A stretch of 18,286 nt of DNA. It comes from DASQJL01 sp036380835 (GTDB lineage Bacteria > Eisenbacteria > RBG-16-71-46 > SZUA-252). Positions 7,817-14,815 of this stretch are shown in pieces. The position numbers and the translations under genes are program-made. The stretch's first letter is position 1; every line of letters starts with the position of its first letter. The notes beneath the pieces are model-generated. The model was not told the origin of the DNA. It did not search any database and saw only the letters and a program-made list of their open reading frames with translations. The DNA is taken from positions 1-18,286 of the forward strand of contig DASVDZ010000022.1 in assembly GCA_036380835.1 (NCBI GenBank), read 5' to 3'.

Positions 7817-9684
7817 CGTGGCCGACGGCGCCATAGCTCGAACATCACCAGGTTCCAGAGGATCGTTCCGTAGAACGAGGTGATGTCGGCGGCATGTCGC
7901 GCCACGAGATCTTCGAGCATCTCGGGGCGAACGTACTCGCGGAGGCCGCTCTCGCGCGATAGGACCAGATCGCGCATCAGCCCGTTCAGCGCGGGGTCCG
8001 TCCGGAGCCAGGAGGCGATGGGGAGCCCGAACCCGTGCTTCTGCTTCGCTCGGATCTCCGCCGGCAACAGGTCGGCATAGGCTTCCTTGAAGAAGGTCCG
8101 GAGCTCCCGCCCGCGCATCTTCATCCGCGCGGGGACCCGGGTCGCGAGCTCCACGAACGGGAGATCGAGGAAGGGGTAGCGCACGGTGACTCCCGCCGCC
8201 TCGGCCGTTCGGGTCACCTTGAAGAGGTCGTTGTCGGAGACGGCGAGCTTCAGGTCGAGGTACAGGTAATGATCCAGCACCGTCTCCGCCGGCGCCTCGC
8301 GCCAGTGGCGCGCGATGGGCTCGTCCGGATCGGGATCCCCTCCGAGCGTCTCGAGGAAGCCGGGGTCGAAGAAGGATCGGATCGGCACGTGCCGGAAGAA
8401 GCCGTGCGTGTTCAGCCGCTCCGGGTACGGGGTGGTGGCGCCCTCGATGTAGCGCCGGGCCTTGCGAAGGAGCGGCAGTCCGGTTCGGGCGAGGAGCGCC
8501 ACGCCCGGCTCGACGGCCCAGCGGCGGAGCGGTCCGGGAAGCCGCCCGTAGAGATCGAAGACACGGTCCGCGGCGTACCGCTCGTTCCCTCCGAAGAGCT
8601 CGTCGCCGCCGTCTCCGCCGTAGAGCACCTCGACCCCGTTCGAAGCGGCGAGGCGCGCGCAATAGTAGGCAGGGATCGCCGAGGCGTTGGCGAGCGGTTC
8701 GTCCAGTGCGGCGATCAGGATCGGGATGGCCGCGAACGTGTCCGCGGCCGTCACGAAGTACTCTCGGTGATCGGAGCCGAACGCGCGCGCCGCCACTCGG
8801 GCGTAGTTGATCTCGTTGAACCGGGCTTCGCCGAATCCGATCGAGAACGTGGGAACGGGCTGGCCCGTCGCCTGGGTCATGACGCCGGTGACCGTGCTGC
8901 TGTCGATTCCTCCGCTCAGGTACGCGCCGACGCGGACGTCCTCCCCTTCGCTCTGGAGCCGCGCGGCGACGGCGCCGGCGAACGACTCGCGCGTGCGCGC
9001 GCGGAGGGCGGGCTCGGGGGCCGGGTCGGGATGGAGGAAGTCGAGGTTCCAGTACGCGCGCTCCCGTACGTCGGTTCGCGTCGCTTCGAGGCAGTGACCC
9101 GGGGCGAGCTTTCGCGCCTCCCGGTAGATGGTCCGCGGCGAGGCGATGTAGGAGGAGGCTACGAGCTCGACGACCGCGGCCGGCTCCAGCGAGAACGCGA
9201 ACCCGAGCTCCCGCGCCTCGAGCGCGCGCAGGCGCGACGAGAAAGCGAGGGTCGATCCGGCCCGGGCGTAGAAGACCGGGCGGACCCGGAAGGGGTCGGT
9301 CGCCACGATCAGCGTCTCCCGGCCCCCATCCCACAGCGCGAGACAGAAGTCGCCGCGAAGCTCCCTCAGGAAGCCCGCGCCGGCGCGGGCGTAGTGGTCG
9401 AGGAGCCCCAGCGCGAGCGATCCGGCCCCCGATGCGGGCGGCGGATAGAGGCTTCCGGCAAACGCGAGCGCCAGCGTCTGCCCGTTTCTGACCGTCGACG
9501 CGACCGATTCGAGGCGGTGGGGGCCCGGGACCGCCCCGACGAGGACTCCCGCCCCGGAGAACGCATCGGGAACGGCGCACGGTTCGGTGAAAGAGGTCCC
9601 GGCCGCGAGGGCCCTGACGACCGAGGGATCGGGCGGCGAGGCGGATTCGCCGTGCAAACTGAGCAGCCCGTAGATCCCGCTCAT
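7813..9684 (-). CDS. Asparagine-synthetase-like protein with degenerate glutaminase site
   Basis: A 623-residue protein with the asparagine synthetase B layout: an N-terminal Ntn glutaminase-like domain (about 1-200) and a C-terminal ATP-pyrophosphatase domain. The synthetase half looks functional, with the PP-loop SGGIDSS at 257-263 followed by GGDGGDELFGG. The glutaminase half is altered: it begins MSGIYG instead of MCGI (AGC codon at 9681-9679), and the substrate-binding Asn-Gly-Glu is AGS at 76-78. Hydrolysis of glutamine is therefore unlikely. It may use free ammonia or another amine, make an amide or ester on a sugar acid, or receive ammonia from the intact paralogue encoded at 12886-14811. 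It is the first gene of the leftward operon. The ATG at 9684 is chosen because family similarity begins exactly there; no clear Shine-Dalgarno precedes it. Confidence 0.88.
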   Translation of the reverse strand: MSGIYGLLSLHGESASPPDPSVVRALAAGTSFTEPCAVPDAFSGAGVLVGAVPGPHRLESVASTVRNGQTLALAFAGSLYPPPASGAGSLALGLLDHYARAGAGFLRELRGDFCLALWDGGRETLIVATDPFRVRPVFYARAGSTLAFSSRLRALEARELGFAFSLEPAAVVELVASSYIASPRTIYREARKLAPGHCLEATRTDVRERAYWNLDFLHPDPAPEPALRARTRESFAGAVAARLQSEGEDVRVGAYLSGGIDSSTVTGVMTQATGQPVPTFSIGFGEARFNEINYARVAARAFGSDHREYFVTAADTFAAIPILIAALDEPLANASAIPAYYCARLAASNGVEVLYGGDGGDELFGGNERYAADRVFDLYGRLPGPLRRWAVEPGVALLARTGLPLLRKARRYIEGATTPYPERLNTHGFFRHVPIRSFFDPGFLETLGGDPDPDEPIARHWREAPAETVLDHYLYLDLKLAVSDNDLFKVTRTAEAAGVTVRYPFLDLPFVELATRVPARMKMRGRELRTFFKEAYADLLPAEIRAKQKHGFGLPIASWLRTDPALNGLMRDLVLSRESGLREYVRPEMLEDLVARHAADITSFYGTILWNLVMFELWRRRPR

Positions 9685-9755
9685 CGCAGCCCGGAAGCGC
9701 GCCACGCGGCCGCCGAAAAGGGCGGCCACGAATGGGTAGGTGTAAACATCGTCAT

Positions 9756-9784
9756 ATTTTACGCTGGCAGGGACCTTGGGGCAA
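9756..9784 (-). promoter_or_regulatory. Sigma-70-type promoter for the leftward operon
   Basis: On the minus strand, TTGCCC (9784-9779, 4 of 6 matches to TTGACA) is separated by exactly 17 nt from TAAAAT (9761-9756, 5 of 6 matches to TATAAT). This is the only AT-rich patch in the control region. Initiation near 9749 would leave a leader of about 65 nt before the ATG at 9684. Seen in the sequence; promoter activity is inferred. Confidence 0.55.
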
Positions 9785-9797
9785 CCGGTGATTGTCC

Positions 9798-9811
9798 CGG
9801 CCGGCCGGCCG
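9798..9811. repeat. 14-bp perfect palindrome between the divergent promoters
   Basis: CGGCCGGCCGGCCG reads the same on both strands and sits just upstream of the leftward -35 and about 33 bp upstream of the rightward -24 element. It could be an operator for a dimeric regulator. In such GC-rich DNA, runs of GGCC also arise by chance. Confidence 0.4.
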
Positions 9812-9820
9812 ATGCTAGGA

Positions 9821-9886
9821 TCGAGTGGCGTTCGTCCCGAAGTTGGCACGGAATTGGCATCAAGCTGCCCGTCGTACTCCACTCGA
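9821..9886. repeat. Inverted repeat flanking the rightward promoter
   Basis: TCGAGTGG (9821-9828) and CCACTCGA (9879-9886) are perfect 8-bp inverted copies with a 50-bp spacer. They bracket the sigma-54-type element, and the right arm runs into the ribosome-binding site of the beta-helix gene. A regulator bound to both arms could loop over the promoter. The match is short, so chance is a real alternative. Confidence 0.3.
9844..9859 (+). promoter_or_regulatory. Sigma-54-type (-24/-12) promoter for the exosortase unit
   Basis: TGGCACGGAATTGGCA matches the RpoN consensus TGGCACG-N4-TTGCW with one mismatch in the -12 block. The invariant GG (9845-9846) and GC (9857-9858) are at the exact required spacing. 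Transcription would start near 9870, leaving a leader of about 28 nt that contains the GAGGTGA ribosome-binding site. From general knowledge, PEP-CTERM/exosortase systems in some bacteria are linked to the PrsK/PrsR regulators and sigma-54, which makes this placement plausible. Activity is inferred. Confidence 0.6.
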
Positions 9887-9891
9887 GGTGA
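9885..9891 (+). promoter_or_regulatory. Ribosome-binding site deciding the beta-helix gene start
   Basis: GAGGTGA lies 6-7 nt before the GTG at 9898. It favours that codon over TTG 9895 (too close) and over the first ATG at 9910 (18 nt away). Confidence 0.6.
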
Positions 9892-9897
9892 GTCTTG

Positions 9898-11322
9898 GTG
9901 AATCTGCCGATGAAGGTCCGAACGCTCTACCGCGCGATCTGGGGCGCCCTTTGCGGCGCCGTGCTCTTTCCCGGCGCGTCCGCCGCCACGGTCTACGACG
10001 GTGATCCCACCAACTACCATACGCTTCTCTCGCAGCTCGCCCCCGGGGACACCCTCCGTCTCGCCCCCGGGAATTACGTGCGCCTGACGCTCGACAGCAT
10101 CCACGGCACGCCGGGCGCGTGGATCACGATCACGGGCCCGGCGTCGGGCCCGGGCGCCGTGATCCAGGCCGAGTCGTGCTGCAACACGGTCCAGTTCTAC
10201 GGCTCCAGCTATCTTGCGGTCCGGAACCTCCACGTGGACGGTCTCGGCCTCAACGTGGACGCCATCAACGCGAAGAGCGCGAGCTCGCACCACATCCTCA
10301 TCGAGAACTGCACCCTCTACAACTTCGGCACCGACCAACAGACGGTCGGGATCTCCACGAAGACCACCTGCTGGAACTGGACCGTCCGCGGGAACACGAT
10401 CCTCGATGCGGGAACCGGAATGTACTTCGGCAACTCGGATGGCAGCGCCCCGTTCGTCGCCGGCATCATCGAGGGAAATCTCGTTCGCCACCCGGTCGGC
10501 TACTGCATCCAGGTCAAGTACCAGACGCCGTACACGACCCAGCCAGAAATGCCCACCGGACCCAGCCGGACGATCATCCGCAACAACGTCCTCTTGAAGG
10601 ACGACCGCCCGAGCCCGGACGGGAGCCGCCCGAATCTGCTCGTCGACGGCTTCCCCGACTCCGGTCCCGGATCGTCCGACCTGTACGAGATTTACGGCAA
10701 TTTCCTCTACTACAACTCGAGAGAGTCCCTCTTTCAGGGCAGCGGCCGAATGACGATCCACGACAACCTCTTCGTCGGGGCGGCTTCCGACCAGTCGGCG
10801 CTCAACCTGACCGACCACGACGCGGTGCTGAAGCTCGCGAACGTCTACAACAACACGATCTACGGCGGGAACCGGGGCGTCGACATGGTCAGCGCGCCGC
10901 GCGAGGGCGCCGCCGTGGTGGGCAACCTGATCTTCGCGACGACGCCGATCAGCCTCTGTGGCTCCTGCGGCGCCGTCTCGAAGGTCGCGAACGTCATCGA
11001 CGGGGTCGCGAACGCGGGCGCGTACGTCGCGAACCCGTCGTCGACCCTCGGCGCGATGGACTTCTATCCCCTCGCGACGTGCGTCCTCTGCGCCGCCGCA
11101 GCCCTCGACCTCTCGCCCTTCGCGAGCGACACCGACTACGCGCTCGACTTCAACGGGACCGCGAAGGGCGGATTCACGTTCCGGGGAGCCTACGCGGGCT
11201 CGGGCACCAATCCAGGCTGGGCCCTGTCGGACGGCCTCAAGGTGGGCGGCCCCTCCTCCAATCCAGGCGGTGGCGCCGACTCCGCGCCCCCCTCCGCGAT
11301 CACCGACATCCGCGCGCGATGA
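9898..11322 (+). CDS. Secreted right-handed parallel beta-helix protein
   Basis: A 474-residue exported protein. The first 30 or so residues form a signal peptide: basic MNLPMKVRTLYR, a hydrophobic AIWGALCGAVLF core and a likely signal peptidase I site after GASA. The mature part opens with a Leu/Pro/Gly-rich cap (LAPGDTLRLAPGNY). It continues as repeated beta-helix coils of the form xxIxxNxI/L (LIENCTLYNFG, WTVRGNTILDAG, IIRNNVLL, EIYGNFLYY, TIHDNLFVG, VYNNTIYGG, VVGNLIF). Pectate-lyase-like and alginate epimerase/lyase proteins share this fold, so it may modify or bind the EPS, but I see no catalytic signature. The C-terminus is a Gly/Pro linker ending in DSAPPSAITDIRAR, with no PEP-CTERM tail or transmembrane helix. 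Its TGA overlaps the exosortase ATG. The fold is confident; the function is unknown. Confidence 0.87.
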   Translation: MNLPMKVRTLYRAIWGALCGAVLFPGASAATVYDGDPTNYHTLLSQLAPGDTLRLAPGNYVRLTLDSIHGTPGAWITITGPASGPGAVIQAESCCNTVQFYGSSYLAVRNLHVDGLGLNVDAINAKSASSHHILIENCTLYNFGTDQQTVGISTKTTCWNWTVRGNTILDAGTGMYFGNSDGSAPFVAGIIEGNLVRHPVGYCIQVKYQTPYTTQPEMPTGPSRTIIRNNVLLKDDRPSPDGSRPNLLVDGFPDSGPGSSDLYEIYGNFLYYNSRESLFQGSGRMTIHDNLFVGAASDQSALNLTDHDAVLKLANVYNNTIYGGNRGVDMVSAPREGAAVVGNLIFATTPISLCGSCGAVSKVANVIDGVANAGAYVANPSSTLGAMDFYPLATCVLCAAAALDLSPFASDTDYALDFNGTAKGGFTFRGAYAGSGTNPGWALSDGLKVGGPSSNPGGGADSAPPSAITDIRAR

Positions 11323-12854
11323 CGCCGTCGCGCGCGTGGAGCGTCGCCGGCGCCTCGACGGCCGCGGCGCTCCTCGCCCTCGTGCTCGTCTTCCGGGGGA
11401 CCGCCCTTTCCCTCGTCGGGATCTGGTGGCGCTCCGAGACCTTCGCGCACTGCTTCTTCGTGCCCCCGACGACCGCCTACCTGATCTGGCGCCGTCGCGC
11501 GGTCCTCGCGCGGATCACGCCGCGTCCGAGCCGCGCGGCGCTCGGCGCGATGCTCCTCCTGACCGCGGCGTGGCTCGTCGGCGACGCCGCGGGGGTCCTC
11601 GTCGCGCGTCAGGCGGCGTTCGTCGCGATGCTCGCCGCCGCCGCGTGGGCGATCCTCGGCACCGCCGTGATGCGGGCCATTCTCTTCCCCGTGGCGTTCC
11701 TCTTCTTCGCGGTGCCCGCGGGGGAGATCCTCGTGCCGCCGCTCATGGACTTCACCGGCCGATTCGCGGTGGTGGCGCTTCGATGGAGCGGCGTCCCGGT
11801 GGCGATGGAGGGGAACGTCCTCCGGGTGCCCAACGCGACCTGGCAGGTCGCGGAGGCCTGCAGCGGATTCCGCTACCTCATGGCCTCGGTCATGGTGGGG
11901 ACGCTCTACGCCTACCTGATGTACCGGAGCGCGCGCCGGCGGGCGGCCTTCGTGGCGGCGTCGATCCTGATGCCGATCCCCGCGAACGGCGTGCGGGCCT
12001 ACCTGATCGTGCTGATCGGATACTTGAGCGACATGAAGCTCGCCGTCGGGATCGATCACTACCTGTATGGGTGGGTACTTTTCACGATCGGCATCGCCGC
12101 CCTCTTTTGGATCGGATCGTGGTGGCGCGAATCGCCCGCGCCCGAGATGGAGCGCCCCGGCCCGGGCGGTGGGGCGGGCGCGCCGTCTGGGCCGCTCGCC
12201 CTCGCGGCGGCGGCGGCGCTCGCGCTCGCGGTGGGCGCCCTCGGTCCGATCGGCTCGGGCGCGCTCGATCGGCTCGGTCCGACCGATCCCCCGTCCGTGA
12301 CCGCCCCGGCGCCCGCCGGAGACTGGAAACCCGACCCCCTCGCCGCGGGGACCTGGCGCCCCGACTTCGTCCGACCGGCGGCCGCCTTCTCGGGCACCTA
12401 CCGGCGCGGCGGCGACGTGGTCGGCGTCTGGCTCTTCTACTACCGGGGCCAGCGGGAGGGCGCGGAGCTCCTGAGCACGCAGAACGCGCTCGTCGCCACG
12501 ACGAACCGGACATGGCGTCGCGGGGAGACGCGCCGCCTCGATCCCCCGGCGGGGGCCGTCCCGTTCCAGATCCGGGAGACGATCGCCTACAGCGACCTGG
12601 AGCGAGTGCGTATCCGGGACTGGTACTGGATCCTCGGCGAGCGGACCTCGAGTCTGATGCGGGCGAAGATCGCCCAGGGGGCGTTCCGCCTAGCCGGGCG
12701 GGGGGACGACGCCGCGCTGGTGGCGATCTTCACGCCCGACGGCGACGCGGCGGCTGCGACACGCCGTCTGGGTGAGTTCGCGCGCGACATGCTACCATCG
12801 ATCGAATCGTCGCTTCGCGCGGCCCACGGCGGTCGCGCGGGCGGCGGGTCCTGA
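11319..12854 (+). CDS. xrtA: Exosortase fused to EpsI domain
   Basis: A 511-residue polytopic inner-membrane protein. Residues 1 to about 270 are an exosortase, a transpeptidase-like enzyme that recognises PEP-CTERM-type tails of exported proteins. The three expected catalytic residues are present at their motifs: Cys181 in EACSGFRYL, Arg226 in IPANGVRAY and His247 in DHYLYGW. About eight hydrophobic segments surround them. After a Pro/Gly linker and one more hydrophobic stretch (about 290-310), the rest is a periplasmic EpsI domain with VWLFYYRGQREGAELLSTQN. Exosortase-EpsI fusions are known in exosortase A, B and D types. The A type is favoured by the next two genes, which resemble exosortase-A-associated families. 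The ATG at 11319 overlaps the upstream TGA (ATGA); a longer same-frame reading upstream is the shadow of the beta-helix gene. Confidence 0.93.
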   Translation: MTPSRAWSVAGASTAAALLALVLVFRGTALSLVGIWWRSETFAHCFFVPPTTAYLIWRRRAVLARITPRPSRAALGAMLLLTAAWLVGDAAGVLVARQAAFVAMLAAAAWAILGTAVMRAILFPVAFLFFAVPAGEILVPPLMDFTGRFAVVALRWSGVPVAMEGNVLRVPNATWQVAEACSGFRYLMASVMVGTLYAYLMYRSARRRAAFVAASILMPIPANGVRAYLIVLIGYLSDMKLAVGIDHYLYGWVLFTIGIAALFWIGSWWRESPAPEMERPGPGGGAGAPSGPLALAAAAALALAVGALGPIGSGALDRLGPTDPPSVTAPAPAGDWKPDPLAAGTWRPDFVRPAAAFSGTYRRGGDVVGVWLFYYRGQREGAELLSTQNALVATTNRTWRRGETRRLDPPAGAVPFQIRETIAYSDLERVRIRDWYWILGERTSSLMRAKIAQGAFRLAGRGDDAALVAIFTPDGDAAAATRRLGEFARDMLPSIESSLRAAHGGRAGGGS

Positions 12855-12885
12855 CCCCCACAGCTCACGGGAGCGCGCTCCGACC

Positions 12886-14811
12886 ATGTGCGGCATCGCC
12901 GGCACCTTCGATCTCGTCGATCGGCGCCCTCCCGATCGCGACGTGCTCGACCGGATGAACGTCGTTCAGCGACACCGCGGCCCGGACGAGGCCACCGTGC
13001 ACGCGGAGCCCGGCCTCGGCTTCGCCCACCGGCGCCTCTCCATCATCGACATCGCGGAGGGGCACCAGCCGATCACCAACGAGCGCGGCGACGTGCTCCT
13101 CATCTACAACGGCGAGATGTACAACTTCCAGGAGCTGACGGTCGAGCTCAAGGCGCTCGGCCACCGGTTCCGCACCCACAGCGACACCGAGGTCATCGTG
13201 CACGCGTGGGAGGAATGGGGCGAGGCCTGCGTGCGGCGGTTCCGCGGCATGTTCGCGTTCGCCCTCTGGGACCGCTCGCGGGAGAGCCTCTTCCTCGCGC
13301 GGGACCGGCTCGGCATCAAGCCGCTCCACTACGCGGTCCTCCCCGGGGGGACGCTCCTCTTCGGGTCCGAGTTGAAGGCGATCCTGGCCCACCCCGACAC
13401 GCCCCGCCGCTTCGATCCGCGCGCGGTCGAGGACTACTTCGCGTACGGATACGTCCCCGAGCCGCGGACGATCCTCGACGGCGTCTGGAAGCTCCCGCCC
13501 GGGCACACGCTCCTCGCGCGGCGCGGCTCCCCGGTGCCGTCGCCGAGCCAGTATTGGGACGTCCCGTTCGCGACGGGGCCGGCTCCGTCGCTCGACGACG
13601 CCTGCCATGAGTTGATCGAGCGCCTGCGGGAGTGCGTCCGCATCCGGCTCATCGCGGAGGTCCCGCTCGGCGCCTTCCTCTCCGGCGGCGTCGACTCGAG
13701 CGCGGTCGTCGCGATGATGGCTGGCCTCTCGCCGGAGCCCGTCACCGCCTGCTCGATCGCGTTCACCGATCAGGAATTCAACGAGGAGGAGTACGCGAAG
13801 GCGCTCGCGAAGCGTTACCACGTCCACCACATGATCGAGCGCGTGGAGTCGGACGACTTCGACCTCGTGGACCGCCTGGCCTCGTTCTACGACGAGCCGT
13901 TCGCCGACTCCTCCGCGATGCCGACGTACCGCGTCTGCGAGCTGGCGCGGAAGTACGTCACGGTCGCCCTCTCGGGGGACGGAGGGGACGAGAACGTGGC
14001 GGGCTACCGGCGGTACCGGTGGCACCTCCTCGAGGAGCGGATGCGCTCGCTCCTCCCGCGGGCCATCCGCCGGCCCGTGTTCGGCGCGCTCGGCGCGGTC
14101 TACCCGAAGGCCGATTGGGCGCCGAAGCCGTTCCGCGCCAAGTCGACCCTCGAGGGGATCGCGCGCGACTCGGTGGAGGGGTACTTCCACAGCGTCTCGA
14201 TCCTCTCGGACGCCCAGCGCGCGCGTCTCTTCACGCCGGGCTTCCGCGCCACGCTGGGCGGATACCGCGCGGTCGAGGTGCTGGAGCGTCACGCCGCCGC
14301 CTCGCCGACGCGCGATCCGCTCTCGCTCGTCCAGTACCTCGATCTCAAGACCTATCTCGTCGGCGACATCCTCACCAAGGTGGATCGCGCGAGCATGGCC
14401 CACTCCCTGGAGGTGCGCGTGCCGTTCCTCGATCACACGCTCGTGGAGTGGCTCTCCAACCTCCCCACGTCGCTCAAGCTGCGCGGCCGGGAGGGCAAGT
14501 TCTTCCTGAAGCGGGCGCTCGAGCCGCACGTGCCGCGCGATCTACTCTACCGGCCGAAGATGGGCTTCTCGATTCCGCTCGCGGCCTGGTTCCGGGGCCC
14601 GCTCCGCTCGCGCGTCCGCGAGGAAATCCTCGAGGGCCCGCTCGGCGACTTGGGGATCGTCGATCGGGACTACGCGCGCTCGCTCATCGACCGGCACCAG
14701 TCGGGCGTCGGCGACCACAGCGCGGCGCTCTGGTCGCTCCTCATGTTCGCGTCGAGCGTTCAGGCGATCGCCGGCGCTCCCGAGGGAGCGGCGGAGCCCG
14801 CTGCCGGCTGA
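12886..14811 (+). CDS. asnB: Asparagine synthetase (glutamine-hydrolysing)-like, exosortase A system amidotransferase 1 type
   Basis: A 641-residue two-domain amidotransferase. The N-terminal Ntn glutaminase is intact: the nucleophile Cys2 (MCGIAGTFD), Arg50 in RRLSIID, Asn75-Gly76-Glu77 in IYNGEMYN and Asp100. The C-terminal synthetase domain has the PP-loop SGGVDSS at 266-272 and SGDGGDE further on. The protein would take ammonia from glutamine and amidate an ATP-activated carboxylate, in this locus probably a sugar acid or amino-acid decoration of the EPS. Length and N-terminal pattern fit the exosortase-A-associated amidotransferase 1 family. The ATG at 12886 is fixed by the requirement for Cys at position 2; a 38-residue extension upstream is not used. 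GGGAG (12869-12873) is a rather distant ribosome-binding site. It lies 31 nt after the exosortase gene. Confidence 0.93.
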   Translation: MCGIAGTFDLVDRRPPDRDVLDRMNVVQRHRGPDEATVHAEPGLGFAHRRLSIIDIAEGHQPITNERGDVLLIYNGEMYNFQELTVELKALGHRFRTHSDTEVIVHAWEEWGEACVRRFRGMFAFALWDRSRESLFLARDRLGIKPLHYAVLPGGTLLFGSELKAILAHPDTPRRFDPRAVEDYFAYGYVPEPRTILDGVWKLPPGHTLLARRGSPVPSPSQYWDVPFATGPAPSLDDACHELIERLRECVRIRLIAEVPLGAFLSGGVDSSAVVAMMAGLSPEPVTACSIAFTDQEFNEEEYAKALAKRYHVHHMIERVESDDFDLVDRLASFYDEPFADSSAMPTYRVCELARKYVTVALSGDGGDENVAGYRRYRWHLLEERMRSLLPRAIRRPVFGALGAVYPKADWAPKPFRAKSTLEGIARDSVEGYFHSVSILSDAQRARLFTPGFRATLGGYRAVEVLERHAAASPTRDPLSLVQYLDLKTYLVGDILTKVDRASMAHSLEVRVPFLDHTLVEWLSNLPTSLKLRGREGKFFLKRALEPHVPRDLLYRPKMGFSIPLAAWFRGPLRSRVREEILEGPLGDLGIVDRDYARSLIDRHQSGVGDHSAALWSLLMFASSVQAIAGAPEGAAEPAAG

Positions 14812-14815
14812 CGAC

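Noticed and set aside
6803..9580. A 925-residue minus-strand reading extending the deacetylase
   Set aside because: The extension lies in the shadow frame of the asparagine-synthetase-like gene; CE4 similarity begins only near 7816-7834.
8035..9891. A 618-residue open frame antisense to the asparagine-synthetase-like gene
   Set aside because: Long antisense frames are expected in very GC-rich DNA with few stop codons; the translation is Arg/Glu/Gly-rich with no recognisable domain.
10119..12854. A 911-residue plus-strand reading extending the exosortase upstream
   Set aside because: The extra 400 residues are an Arg/Pro-rich shadow of the beta-helix gene; the exosortase starts at ATG 11319.
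12855..12885. Possible terminator or promoter between the exosortase and amidotransferase genes
   Set aside because: Only 31 nt, no stem followed by a T-run and no convincing promoter hexamers; best read as a simple intercistronic gap.
12865..14529. A 554-residue open frame antisense to the intact amidotransferase gene
   Set aside because: Same GC-driven antisense effect; Arg/Glu/Val-rich, no motif, and the sense strand encodes a clearly conserved enzyme.
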